Shown in pieces: positions 45,247 to 55,034 of a stretch of 64,000 nt of DNA. The notes under the pieces are model-generated. The model was not told where the DNA came from. It searched no databases and was given only the letters and a program-made list of their open reading frames with translations. Made by a program: the position numbers and the translations under genes. Numbering within the stretch: the stretch's first letter is position 1; the number at the start of each line of letters is the position of its first letter. Source of the DNA: Aquisphaera giovannonii (GTDB lineage: Bacteria > Planctomycetota > Planctomycetia > Isosphaerales > Isosphaeraceae); contig NZ_CP042997.1 of the NCBI RefSeq assembly GCF_008087625.1, forward strand, positions 7,998,001 to 8,062,000, given 5' to 3'.

Positions 45247-47614
45247 GTGACGCATGCCATGTGGAGAGACGCGGCCGACGCGGCGAGGGCCGTGGCACCG
45301 GACGAGGTCGATGGCCGGCTCCTGGCGATCTTCCTCGCCCGCGAGGGGCCGTCCGCGGAGCTGGCGTTCCGGCGTATCGTCGAGCGGCATGCCGATGCCG
45401 TCGTGCGGGCCTGCCGCCGGGTGCTCGGCGATCATCACCGGGCGCAGGACGCGGCGCAGGCCGTCTTCCTGGTCCTCGCCCGGAACGCACGGTCGATCCG
45501 GCGGCCCGATTCGCTCGAGGCGTGGCTGCATGGCGTCGCCCTGCGAGTCGCCCGGAGGGCCCGGGACGGCGAGGCTCGTCGCCGGAGGGCCGAGGATCGG
45601 GCCCGGGCCGAGCGGAGCCGGGGCCGGCCGGCCCCGACCGACGAGGCGTACCAGGAACTGCACGAGGAGCTGGCCTCCCTGCCGGACCGCTACCGCCTGC
45701 CGATCATCCTCTGCTACTTCGAGGGCTACACCCAGGAGGAGGCGGCCCGCGTCCTCGGCTGGCCGTACGGCACGGTCCAGGTCCGCCTCCACCGGGCCCG
45801 CAAGCGACTCCGCGAGGCCATGGCGCGGCGCGACCCGGCCCTCCGCGGCGCAATGATGGCGATCCTCGGTCGGCCCGGGGTGCCCTCGAATCCGCCGAGC
45901 GCCGCCTGGGCGGCCGAGACGGCGAGGGCCGCGGTCCAGCTCGCCGGCACGGGCATCGCCGGGGTCGTCGCGCCGTCCGTGGCGTCGCTGGCCTGCGCGG
46001 AGACGGGGATTGCCGCCGGGGCCCCGTTCCTGCCCGGGCTCGGGATCCTGGCGGCGTGCCTGGCCGCCTGCGGGATCTGGTACGCCGGTCCCACGCCCCC
46101 CGGCCGAGCTCCCGCCGCGGGCATCGACGTCCCGGATCGCGGCGGCCGCCGAGGCCGGTCAGGCCGTCGCCGAGGCTTCCCCTGTCGGCGCGGCGGGCGG
46201 GGCGAGGAGGCCATCGCCGAGCAGAGCGAACGGGGCGATTTCGTCGGCGAAGCCGGGGCCATCCGCACCGATCGCCCGGCCTTCGGTGGCGAACTCGGCG
46301 GCGGACGCCGGGCCACCGGCCCGGGAGCGCCCCGAAGAGCCGGCGGGGCGGCCCAATCTCGTGGACGGCCGCGAGCTCTTCGAGCGGGTCTGGGCCGTGA
46401 ACGACCCGCGGGGCCACGGCGGCGACGGCCTGGGGCCGGTGTTCAACGCGCGGTCGTGCGTCGAGTGCCACGACCGGGGTGGGACCGGCGGGGGCGGGCT
46501 CGCGGGCCGGAACATCGACGTCGCGACCGTCGGCGTGCCGGGCGATGCCGGCGGCGGCTTCTTCTACTCGTTCAGCATGAACTTCGGCGGCGACGGCTTC
46601 CAGTACCGCTTCGGCTACGACCCGACCGCGGCCGGTGCGGCGGCCCGGAGCGCCGGCGACCGGGCCGCGGCCGCGGCCGCGGCCGCGCATCCCGGGTTCC
46701 TCGAATCGCCGAGCGTGGTGCTGCATCGCTTCGGCGTCGACCCCTCGTACCAGGCCTGGCGGGCCACCGTCCCCGGCCCTCACGGCACCCTCAACGTGGC
46801 GATCTCGCAGCGGAACCCGACGCCGCTGTTCGGCGCCGGTCTGATCGAGTCGATCCCCGACGAGGCGATCCTCGCCGCCGCGAGGCGGAGGAACTCGCAA
46901 TCCCGGGGCCGGGTCAGCCGCGTCGAGGGCGGGCGCATCGGCCGGTTCGGCTGGAAGGCCCAGGCCGCGACCCTGGCCGAGTTCGTCCGGTCCGCGGCCT
47001 CCGGCGAGCTGGGCCTGGAGGTCCCCGGCCGCCGCCAGGCCGACGACCCCCGCCTGCCCGGCGGCCTCTCGCCGGGCCTGGACATGGACGAGGCGGACTG
47101 CGAGGCGCTGACGCGGTTCGTCCGCGACCTGCCCCGCCCCGTCGCGTTCGCGCCCGCCGCCGCGAAGGAGGCCATCGACGTCGAGGAGGGGTCGCGGGCC
47201 TTCCGGTCCATCGGCTGCGCGGTCTGCCACCTGCCGAGGCTCGGCGACGTGGACGGCCTCTACAGCGACCTCCTGCTCCACGACATGGGCCCGGACCTCT
47301 CGGACGTCGGCGGCTACGCCGTCTTCGGCGCCGGCCCCCTCGCCGCCCCGGCCGCGGCCGCCCCCGACCCGGCGCGGGCCGACCGTCCTGACACCCGGGC
47401 GCGCGAGTGGCGGACGCCGCCGCTCTGGGGCCTCCGCGACTCCGGGCCTTACCTCCACGACGGCCGAGCGGCCACCGTCTCGCAGGCCATCCTGCTCCAC
47501 GGCGGCCAAGGGTTGCCCTCGGCCGAGCGCTTCGCCCGACTTTCCGCCCGCCGCCGTCGCCAGGTCGAGGCCTTCCTCATGACCCTCTCCGCCCCCGCCC
47601 GCCCCGCCGGTTGA
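45247..47614 (+). pseudogene. ECF sigma factor fused to di-haem oxidoreductase, broken by an apparent frameshift
   Basis: The first part (GTG 45247, ribosome site AGGGAGG) reads as an ECF sigma factor: FRRIVERHADAVVRACRRVLGDHHRAQDAAQ (sigma-2) and LPDRYRLPIILCYFEGYTQEEAARVLGWPYGTV (sigma-4). A hydrophobic segment near FLPGLGILAACLAACGIWYA follows. Then, in the next frame (+1), comes a DUF1111-type di-haem oxidoreductase with CVECH and CAVCH, GDGLGPVFNARSC, IGRFGWKAQAATLAEFVRS and the family end LRDSGPYLHDGRA, to 47614. The frame changes somewhere between about 46090 and 46330. The first frame stays open until 47391 but with an unnatural arginine-rich sequence, so a frameshift in one fused gene is more likely than two genes; a sequencing error is possible, as is a real break. 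Confidence 0.75.
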
Positions 47615-48320
47615 CGGGGACGGGCCGCACCGCCACCGGGCGGAGAGCCTGCCGGAGCAGGCCGCCACGCGCCTTTCTTTGCTGTTTCCAAAGCCCGTCG
47701 CAGGCCGGGATGGCGATGTCCCCGGGCGACGGCGGGACGACGCCCGGGGAGCCGCCGCGTCGCGAGTCGGTCAGGGCCGTATGCCCTCGAGCTCGTGCGA
47801 CCCATGTCCTAAGAGCGGCTGGGGCGCGCACGGGGACCGAACCCCGCGATGTTCGTGTCCGCACGGCGGCGACGCAAGCCGAGGCCGATGAGGTCGCAGT
47901 CCGGAGCCGAATCAGAGTGGGTGTCCCGGTGCTGGTCCTCGCCCTGGCGTGGCCGCCAAGGTCGTTTAACTTGGCCTGAAGGACCCGCGTGGAAATCCGA
48001 GTTCGAATAGGATAGCGGGGGCCTGCCCGCCGCGGACGTCCGCCGGCATGCCTCGGGGCCGACATCGCGGACGCCGGGATCGGACCCCGCGGGTCGGTGG
48101 AGCGGCTGGCGTCGGGGCAGCCGGCTCGCAGAGCCGCCCGGTCACGAAGCCGCGGCGCCGGGACCGGGGCCCCGACCCCGATCCGACGTCGCCACATGGT
48201 CTTACCGCCAGCAGCCCCCGATCGTCTCGTGTGACTTGTCCGAAAGCTGCAACCCGATCGGCCCACCGTTACATTACTAGGGACGGTGAAGAGACGGCAC
48301 GCTGGGCGAGGGTCAGGACG
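47615..48320. other. Intergenic region
   Basis: This 706-base gap contains no convincing gene; open frames in it are short, arginine-rich or opposite to a gene. A less G+C-rich patch, CGTTACATTACTAGGGACGG at 48267-48286, lies just before the sigma-TolC gene and may be part of its promoter. Confidence 0.4.
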
Positions 48321-50552
48321 GTGGCGATCGCGAAGGACCGAACCATTACGCGTCAGCTCGCGGCCCTCTTCGACGCCGGGGCGATCCGCGCGCTGACGGA
48401 CGGGCAACTGCTGGAACGATACAGGCGAGGCGACGGCGAGCCCGCGGAGCTCGCCTTTGCGGCCCTGGTGGAGCGCCACGGCGAGATGGTGCTGCGCGTC
48501 TGCCGAGCCCGGCTGGCGGACCCCCAGGATCGGCAGGACGCCTTCCAGGCGACGTTCCTGGTGCTGATCGAGAGGGCCCGAAGCCTCTGGGTGAGGGATT
48601 CGCTGGGCCCCTGGCTGCACCAGGTCGCGTTGCGGACGGCCTCCCGTGCCCGGGCGTCCGCGATCCGCCGGAGGCGGCTCGAAGGCGAGGCGGCCGAGGT
48701 CGCGGCCAATCGCGAGCCGCACGAGGCGGGTGTCCCGCCGGAGGTCGCGGCCGTCCTCCACGAGGAGATCGGGCGCCTGCCCGGACGTTACCGCGTGCCG
48801 ATCGTGCTCTGCGACCTCGAGGGCCGCACCTGCGAGGAGGCGGCGAGGCTGCTGGGCAGGCCGGTCGGCACGATCAAGTCCTGGCGGTCGCGGGGCCGCG
48901 ACCTCCTGCGACGCCGGCTGATCCGGGCGGGCCTGGCGCCCGCCATCGGGATCGAGGCCGTCATCGCCGCGGATATCGCCCGGGCTTCCGGATCGGATGC
49001 GACGGCCGGGCGGATGGTCCGGGCCGCGATCCGGATGGGATCGGAGGGGTCGGGCGTCGGGATCGTCCCGGCGTCGGTTCGCACGCTTTCCAGAGGAGTC
49101 GCTCGATCGATGTTACGCCAACAAGGGGGGATGATCCTGGCGGGGCTCCTGGTCGCCGCCGGCCTCGGCACCGGGATCGCGGCGGCGATGCAGGCCGGCG
49201 GCGACGGGGCGAGGCGGCCGGCCGATGCCGCGGCGGGGGCGGCCCATCGGCGGCCCGCCGCGCCGCCGCCCCCGGACGTACCGGCCGCCGCCGCGCCTGG
49301 CGGCGAGACCTGGCCGCTGTCCCTCCGCGACGCCATCCGGATCGGGCTGGAGAACAGCGAGGCCGTCCGGGTGATCGAGCCCGATGCGAAGGGCGGGCCC
49401 GCCGAGGGACGCGAGGCGGCGCGACCGGGGGCGGCCGACGGCGTGTCGCCGCTGGTCATCGCCCCCGCGTCGCCGACCGGCGATCTCGAGCGGTTCCGGT
49501 CCGACGTCATGGGCAAGGTCCGCCGGATCGCGTTCGAGTACTGGTTCCTCTCGGCGGCCCACGTCCGCGTCTGGGCGTCCGAGCGGGCCGTCGCCGAGGC
49601 GAAGGAGATCCGCGATCGCGAGCAGGCCGAGCTCGTCGCGGGCAAGGGGGTGGTGGGCGATGTCGCCGAGGCCGCCCAGCGGCTCGAGCAGTTCAGCCTC
49701 GACCTGGTGACCCGGACCTCCGACCTGATGACCCACGAGCGGCAGCTCCGCAAGCTGATGGGGACGCCAGCGGCCGACAACCGCAGGATCGTCCCGACCA
49801 CGCCACCTCGTCACGTCGAGGACCCGCCGGCCCTGAAGCGATGCCTGGCGGACCTGTTCGCGAATCAGCCGGAGGTCCTCCGGGCGAAGCGACTCCTTAC
49901 CGACGGCCAGGGTCATCGGGCCGAGGACCTGGACGGGGCGGCCGAGGCCCTCATCCCGGAGCTCGCCGACGGCGCGGGTGGGCCGGCCGCGTTGCACGAG
50001 GCGCAGGCCCTCCTCGAGCCGTTCGGGGCGGGGAGCCTGGCCCTGCGCCAGGCCATCGACCAGGCCAGGGGCGCGGTGGTCCGCTCGCGCCAGGAGGCCG
50101 AGCAGAAGTCTCGCCAGTTCCAGAACGCGGCCCGGCTGCGAATCGCCGCCGGCCAGCGACTCGACGCCCAGCGGGCCTACCATGAGGAACGCCGGATCAC
50201 GATCGACCGCATCCTCGACGCGGTCAGCCAGTATTACGACTCCGTGGGCAAGGAGGCCGACTACCGGGCGCAGTACGCCATCGCCATGGACTCGCTCGAG
50301 GCGGACGAGGGAACCCTCCTCAAGACGGCCGGGATCGCGACGGCGGAAGCACCACGAAGCGAGCCGGCTCCACTCCATCGCCAGGCGATCGGCGCCGGGC
50401 GAGCCGCCGAAGCCGCCGAACGCCCAAGGGCGGGCGAGGACGCCCCGGGGACGGACACCACCGGCAGGACTTTCTCCTTCCACTTCACGCTCAAGACCGG
50501 CCCCAGACCGATCGAGGTCCATGGATCATTCACCGTCGGGCCGGCCCGCTAG
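48321..50552 (+). CDS. ECF sigma factor fused to a TolC-like domain
   Basis: A 743-residue protein. The GTG at 48321 (VAIAKDRTITRQLAALFDAG) is chosen because family members start here; no ATG is near. The ECF sigma part includes LVERHGEMVLRVCRARLADPQDRQDAFQATFL and LPGRYRVPIVLCDLEGRTCEEAARLLGRPVGTIKSW. A membrane segment GGMILAGLLVAAGLGTGIAAAM lies near residue 275. After a proline-rich linker, WPLSLRDAIRIGLENSEAVRVI, then GDVAEAAQRLEQFSLDLVTR and RQLRKLMGTPAADNRRIVPT match planctomycete TolC homologues (efflux outer-membrane factor domain). It is expected to lie across the inner membrane with the TolC-like part outside. A sigma factor fused to this domain is unusual. Confidence 0.82.
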   Translation: MAIAKDRTITRQLAALFDAGAIRALTDGQLLERYRRGDGEPAELAFAALVERHGEMVLRVCRARLADPQDRQDAFQATFLVLIERARSLWVRDSLGPWLHQVALRTASRARASAIRRRRLEGEAAEVAANREPHEAGVPPEVAAVLHEEIGRLPGRYRVPIVLCDLEGRTCEEAARLLGRPVGTIKSWRSRGRDLLRRRLIRAGLAPAIGIEAVIAADIARASGSDATAGRMVRAAIRMGSEGSGVGIVPASVRTLSRGVARSMLRQQGGMILAGLLVAAGLGTGIAAAMQAGGDGARRPADAAAGAAHRRPAAPPPPDVPAAAAPGGETWPLSLRDAIRIGLENSEAVRVIEPDAKGGPAEGREAARPGAADGVSPLVIAPASPTGDLERFRSDVMGKVRRIAFEYWFLSAAHVRVWASERAVAEAKEIRDREQAELVAGKGVVGDVAEAAQRLEQFSLDLVTRTSDLMTHERQLRKLMGTPAADNRRIVPTTPPRHVEDPPALKRCLADLFANQPEVLRAKRLLTDGQGHRAEDLDGAAEALIPELADGAGGPAALHEAQALLEPFGAGSLALRQAIDQARGAVVRSRQEAEQKSRQFQNAARLRIAAGQRLDAQRAYHEERRITIDRILDAVSQYYDSVGKEADYRAQYAIAMDSLEADEGTLLKTAGIATAEAPRSEPAPLHRQAIGAGRAAEAAERPRAGEDAPGTDTTGRTFSFHFTLKTGPRPIEVHGSFTVGPAR

Positions 50553-51639
50553 GGGACGCCTGCCGCGAACATGAAAGAGGCGGGAGCCGTGGCCCGCCGG
50601 CGTCGACTCCGGGCAGAGTCGATTGGAATCGTCAAACGGTCCGGGAAAGGGCGGGCGGTGCACCCGGCGACACGGCTGCTTCTCGATCCTTCCAACGATT
50701 TGCGAGGGGCCGAGAGGCAGACCTGATCCGGCGGGGCGACGCCCCGAGGAGGCGGCCCGGAAGACGTTCGAGCGGTCTCGACGAAAGTCGCGATGATCGG
50801 GGCGAGTCGATCGCTGCGAATCAGTAACCTGTATTCTACCCATCCCGCCATTCGCCCCTGGCATCTTACCGCCATCAACGACATTGGACCGGGAGGTCTC
50901 CCCGCCGGCTTGACGAGCCAATACAAGCTCAGCAGGAGCGGCCCGCGTCCGACGACCGGGCGCGTTCCAACGGCGGCGGGAGCCGCCTCCGCGCGGCGAC
51001 CGGGCGAGCCGCGGCCCGCACGGATACCTGCTGGATTACGGGCGGCTTGAGGTGGTTCCTGTGCCCCCGTCTCCAGTGTCCCGTACGGGGCTCGCGACCT
51101 CCTAGCTGGATCCGCCGTAGAGCGTTTTTCCCGGCTCCGACTGACGCCGGCGGCAGGCAGGCACGGCGTGCAGATGGGGCCCCCGGGATCACGATTCCGA
51201 CACCGCCCTGGCGCCGGGTCACGGGCACGGGGAGCCGGCGGGGCGCGTCCGCGTTATGGCCCATCTCCCGAATGAGCCGATCGAGTCGACCGGCATCGCC
51301 GGCCCGTTGCCGTGGTCCGACTCGGGGCAAATCGGCGTCGGACACGGGGCGGGTATGGATTTCGGACCCGGTATCGCCGGCGCATTGGCGATGATCGGGT
51401 GTATATTCTCTTTAGGGACTAGATTCTTAAACTGGAGGGCCGGCCCGTCGCGTCTTGCCGGCCCTGCCGCCACAAGCACACTATTGAGCATCGGCGCGTC
51501 GCAGAGGACGAGTCTGCGAGGCCCGACGCGCCCCACGCATCTGGAAATTCGGGCCGCCTCGGCATGATGGGCCGGCACGTCCCGCGTCCCCCATTTGGCC
51601 GGCCCATCGCGAGCGTCCAGGTCACTCGGAAACCCGTCC
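50553..51639. other. Long intergenic region before the histidine kinase
   Basis: A gap of 1087 bases with no convincing gene. It contains a copy of the dispersed repeat (50975-51018), and near 51399-51432 a lower-G+C stretch (TGTATATTCTCTTTAGGGAC, then TAGATTCTTAAAC) that is a candidate promoter of the kinase gene. A 103-residue open frame at 51256 is proline- and glycine-rich and not convincing. Confidence 0.45.
50975..51018 (+). repeat. Dispersed GC-rich repeat, copy C
   Basis: Reads GCGGGAGCCGCCTCC, then GCGCGGCGACCGGGCGAGCC, then GCGGCCCG, the same order as copy A at 30791 with several substitutions. Confidence 0.7.
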
Positions 51640-54600
51640 ATGGATCACGTCCATCATGCCGCCCCGGGGAGCTTCCCGTGGGACCTCTTCGAAGTCTTCA
51701 CGCCGCGCCGGCAGTGCATGAACTTCGAGGCGGACGTCATCTGGCTCCACTTCGTCTCCGACCTGCTGATCGCCGCCGCCTATTTCTCCATACCCATCGC
51801 GCTGGTCCGCGTCGCCGGCCGTAGGCCGGGGCTGCGGTACAACTGGATGCTCAACCTGTTCGCGCTGTTCATCGTGCTCTGCGGCACGACCCACCTGTTC
51901 AACGTCTGGGCCCTCTGGCAGCCGCTCTACCGGCTCGACGGCCTGGTGAAATTCGTGACCGGGGTCGTCTCCGCCGCGACGGCCGCGACGCTCTGGCGGC
52001 TGATCCCGAAGGTGCTGACCGTCCCGACGGCCGCGGAGCTTGCCCGCCTCGCCGAGGAGCGGGCCGAGGAATTGCGGGCGAGCGAGGCGACCCTGCGGGC
52101 CTTCTACGACAGCGCGCCGGTGCTCATGGGCGTCGTCGAGCCGCTCCCCGACGGCGACCTCCTCCACCATTACGACAACCGCGCCGCGTGCGCCTTCTTC
52201 GGCGTCGCCCCCGAGGGCACGCAGGGCCGGCGCGCGAGCGAGATGGGGGGGGCGACCGCGATCATCCGCGAGTGGCTCCCCCGCGGCGAGGAGGCGGGGG
52301 AGCCCGGCCGGACGAGCCGATTCGAACGCGGGGTCGAGACGCCCGGGGGCACGCGCTGGCTCGTGGCCTCCGTGGGCCCCCTCGGCGCCGCCCGCTCGGG
52401 CCCCGCGCGGTTCTGCTACGTGGCCGAGGACGTCACGGAGCGGAGGGCGGCCGGGGCGGCCCTCCGCGCGGCGGAGGAGCGGTTCGAATTCGTCCGCCGC
52501 TCCGCCGGCGTGGGGTTCTGGTACTGCGACCTGCCGTTCGAGGAGCTGGAGTGGGACGACCTGGTGAAGGGGCATTACCACCTCCCGCGCGACGCCCGCG
52601 TCACGATCGAGGCCTTCTACGAGCGGCTCCACCCCGACGACCGCGACGCCACGCGAAGGGCCATCGAGCGGAGCATCGCGGAGCGGTCCCCGTACGACGT
52701 CCGGCATCGCACGGTGGCCCCCGGCGGGACCTCCGAGAAGTGGATCCGGGCGATGGGCCGCACCTGGTATGACGCCGACGGCACCCCCCGCCGATTCGAC
52801 GGCGTGACGATCGACGTCACCGACGAGGTGCGGGCGGACGAGGAGCGGGCCCGGCTCCTCCGCGAGGTGGAGACCGAGCGGGCGAGGCTCGCCGACGTCT
52901 TCCAGCGGGCGCCGTCGTTCATGTGCGTCCTCCGCGGCACGGACCACGTCTTCGAGCGGGCCAACGACCATTACCTGAAGCTGATCGGCCGCCGCGACGT
53001 CATCGGCAAGCCCGCCCGCCTGGCCCTCCCGGAGGTGGAGGGCCAGGGCTACTTCGAGACGCTCGACCGCGTCTACCGCACGGGCCAGGCCGTCTCCGGC
53101 TCGGGGCAGAGCCTGCGGATCGCCCGTCGCCCCGGCGAGCCCCCGGAGGAGCTGTTCGTCGACTTCGTCTACCAGCCCATGCGGGAGCCCGACGGGTCGG
53201 TGGGCGGCATCATCGTCCAGGGCATCGACGTCACCGACCGCCTCCGCGCCGAGGAGGCGCTGAGGGGCCAGGAGAGGCGGTTCCAGCAGCTCGCCGAGTT
53301 CATCCCCCAGCTCGCCTGGATGGCCCGGCCCGACGGCTACGTCTTCTGGCACAACCAGCGCTGGTACGAGTACACCGGCGCCAGGCCCGAGGACGTGGAG
53401 GGCTGGGGCTGGCGATCGGTCCACGACCCGGCCCTCGCGCCGGGCATCCTCGACCGCTGGCGGGCCTCCATCGCCGCGGGGCGGCCGTTCGAGATGGTCT
53501 TCCCGCTCCGCGGCGCCGACGGCCGGTTCCGGCGGTTCCTCACGCGGGTCGCCCCGTTCAAGGACGGCGACGAGATCCAGCTCTGGTTCGGCACCAACAC
53601 GGACATCGAGGACCAGCTCCGCGGGCAGGACGAGCGCGAGCGGCTGCTGAGGCAGGCGGAGGCGGCGAAGGAGGAGGCGGAGGCCGCCAACCGCATGAAG
53701 GACGAGTTCCTCGCCGTCCTGTCGCACGAGCTCCGCACGCCGCTCAACGCCATCATCGGGTGGGCCCGGATCCTCCGCACGCCCGGCATCGGCGAGGAGG
53801 ACAGGGCCGAGGGCCTGGACGTCATCGACCGCAACGCCAAGGTCCAGGCCCAGCTCATCGAGGACCTGCTGGACATCTCGCGCATCATCACGGGCAAGCT
53901 CGTCCTGGACGTGCAGCGGGTCGACCTGGGCGAGGTCGTCGGCGCGGCCCTGGACGCCGTCGCCCCCGCCGCCCAGGCCAAGGGGATCCGGATCACCAAG
54001 GTGCTCGACCCGTCCGCCGGCCCCGTCTCGGGCGACCCCAACCGGCTCCAGCAGGTCGTCTGGAACCTGCTCACCAACGCCGTCAAGTTCACGCCCGGCG
54101 GCGGCCAGGTCCAGGTGCTCCTGGAGCGGGTCAACTCGCACGTCGAGCTCTCCGTCATCGACACCGGCCAGGGCATCGCGCCGGAGTTCCTGCCCCACGC
54201 CTTCGACCGCTTCCGCCAGGCGGACGGCTCCACCACGCGGAGGCACGGGGGCCTGGGCCTGGGCCTGTCCATCGTCAAGCAGCTCGCCGAGATGCACGGC
54301 GGGTCGGTCCGCGTGAAGAGCCCCGGCGAGGGCCAGGGCTCGACGTTCGTCGTGGCCCTCCCCATCGCGGCCGTCCTGCCGGAGCAAGCGGGCCCGGCCC
54401 GGCCGGGCCAGCCCGGCGTCGCCCCGTCGTCCGACCCGTGCGAGGGCAACCAGCTCGGCGGCCTCCGGGTCCTGCTGGTCGACGACGAGCCCGACGCGAG
54501 GCACCTGATGAGCCGCGTCCTGGGGGGCTGCGGGGCCGACGTGGAGGCCGCCTCGTCGGTCGCCGAGGCCCTCGACCGCATCGGCGACTTCAGGCCGGAC

Positions 54601-54843
54601 GTCCTCATCAGCGACATCGGGATGCCCGAGCGGGACGGATACGACCTGATCCGGAACGTCCGCCGGATCTTCTCCGCCAAGGACCTCCCGGCCGCGGCGC
54701 TCACGGCCTTCGCCCGCCCCGAGGACCGGATGCGGGCCATGCGCGCGGGCTTCCAGGTGCACGTGGCCAAGCCGGTGGACCCCGAGGAGCTGGTCGCCGT
54801 CGTCGCGACCCTGGCCGCCAGGACCGGCCAGGGCGACCTGTAA
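51640..54843 (+). CDS. Hybrid sensor histidine kinase with ethylene-receptor-like membrane domain
   Basis: A 1067-residue protein from the ATG at 51640 (MDHVHHAAPGSFPWDLFEVF). Residues about 33-115 have three membrane helices with SDLLIAAAYFSIPIAL and FIVLCGTTHLFNVWAL. They match the ethylene-binding domain of plant ETR1: Asp41, Tyr48, Cys81 and His85 fall at the same spacing as ETR1 Asp25, Tyr32, Cys65 and His69, the copper/ethylene site. Then come about four PAS/PAC domains (residues ~145-660), a HisKA domain with LSHELRTP (His696), an ATPase domain (NLLTNAVKFTPGGG, DTGQGIAPEFL, GGLGLGLSIVKQL) and a receiver with phosphorylatable Asp992 (ISDIGMPERDGYDL). It should be an inner-membrane sensor of ethylene or a similar small ligand. 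Output partner not seen. Confidence 0.92.
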   Translation: MDHVHHAAPGSFPWDLFEVFTPRRQCMNFEADVIWLHFVSDLLIAAAYFSIPIALVRVAGRRPGLRYNWMLNLFALFIVLCGTTHLFNVWALWQPLYRLDGLVKFVTGVVSAATAATLWRLIPKVLTVPTAAELARLAEERAEELRASEATLRAFYDSAPVLMGVVEPLPDGDLLHHYDNRAACAFFGVAPEGTQGRRASEMGGATAIIREWLPRGEEAGEPGRTSRFERGVETPGGTRWLVASVGPLGAARSGPARFCYVAEDVTERRAAGAALRAAEERFEFVRRSAGVGFWYCDLPFEELEWDDLVKGHYHLPRDARVTIEAFYERLHPDDRDATRRAIERSIAERSPYDVRHRTVAPGGTSEKWIRAMGRTWYDADGTPRRFDGVTIDVTDEVRADEERARLLREVETERARLADVFQRAPSFMCVLRGTDHVFERANDHYLKLIGRRDVIGKPARLALPEVEGQGYFETLDRVYRTGQAVSGSGQSLRIARRPGEPPEELFVDFVYQPMREPDGSVGGIIVQGIDVTDRLRAEEALRGQERRFQQLAEFIPQLAWMARPDGYVFWHNQRWYEYTGARPEDVEGWGWRSVHDPALAPGILDRWRASIAAGRPFEMVFPLRGADGRFRRFLTRVAPFKDGDEIQLWFGTNTDIEDQLRGQDERERLLRQAEAAKEEAEAANRMKDEFLAVLSHELRTPLNAIIGWARILRTPGIGEEDRAEGLDVIDRNAKVQAQLIEDLLDISRIITGKLVLDVQRVDLGEVVGAALDAVAPAAQAKGIRITKVLDPSAGPVSGDPNRLQQVVWNLLTNAVKFTPGGGQVQVLLERVNSHVELSVIDTGQGIAPEFLPHAFDRFRQADGSTTRRHGGLGLGLSIVKQLAEMHGGSVRVKSPGEGQGSTFVVALPIAAVLPEQAGPARPGQPGVAPSSDPCEGNQLGGLRVLLVDDEPDARHLMSRVLGGCGADVEAASSVAEALDRIGDFRPDVLISDIGMPERDGYDLIRNVRRIFSAKDLPAAALTAFARPEDRMRAMRAGFQVHVAKPVDPEELVAVVATLAARTGQGDL

Positions 54844-55034
54844 CCCGCGGTCGGGGTCCCATCCGTGACGGAGAGATGCGGAGTCGGTCCGCCCCGAGCC
54901 CTCGTCGGCGACGCCGGTGAATGCGGCGAGACGTTCCCGGGCGGTCACCGCGAAAGGGAAGTGTGTACGCCTCCGGCTCCCCCCGGCCGGAGGGAGCCGT
55001 GACGCACCTCGACGCGCAGGTCAGGCCGCTCGCG

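Noticed and set aside
47815-47860. tRNA-like GGGGTTCGGTCCCC on the minus strand
   Set aside because: Only a T-arm-like piece; no acceptor stem, D-arm or anticodon arm could be drawn around it.
47577-48761. Minus-strand open frame across the gap before the sigma-TolC gene
   Set aside because: Arginine/proline-rich and mixed with the antisense of the sigma gene; no start signal or domain.
51256-51567. 103-residue open frame upstream of the kinase
   Set aside because: Rich in Gly, Pro, Ala without structure, no ribosome site; probably chance.
51622-54948. 1108-codon minus-strand open frame opposite the histidine kinase
   Set aside because: Composition is typical of antisense in very G+C-rich DNA and no domain is visible.
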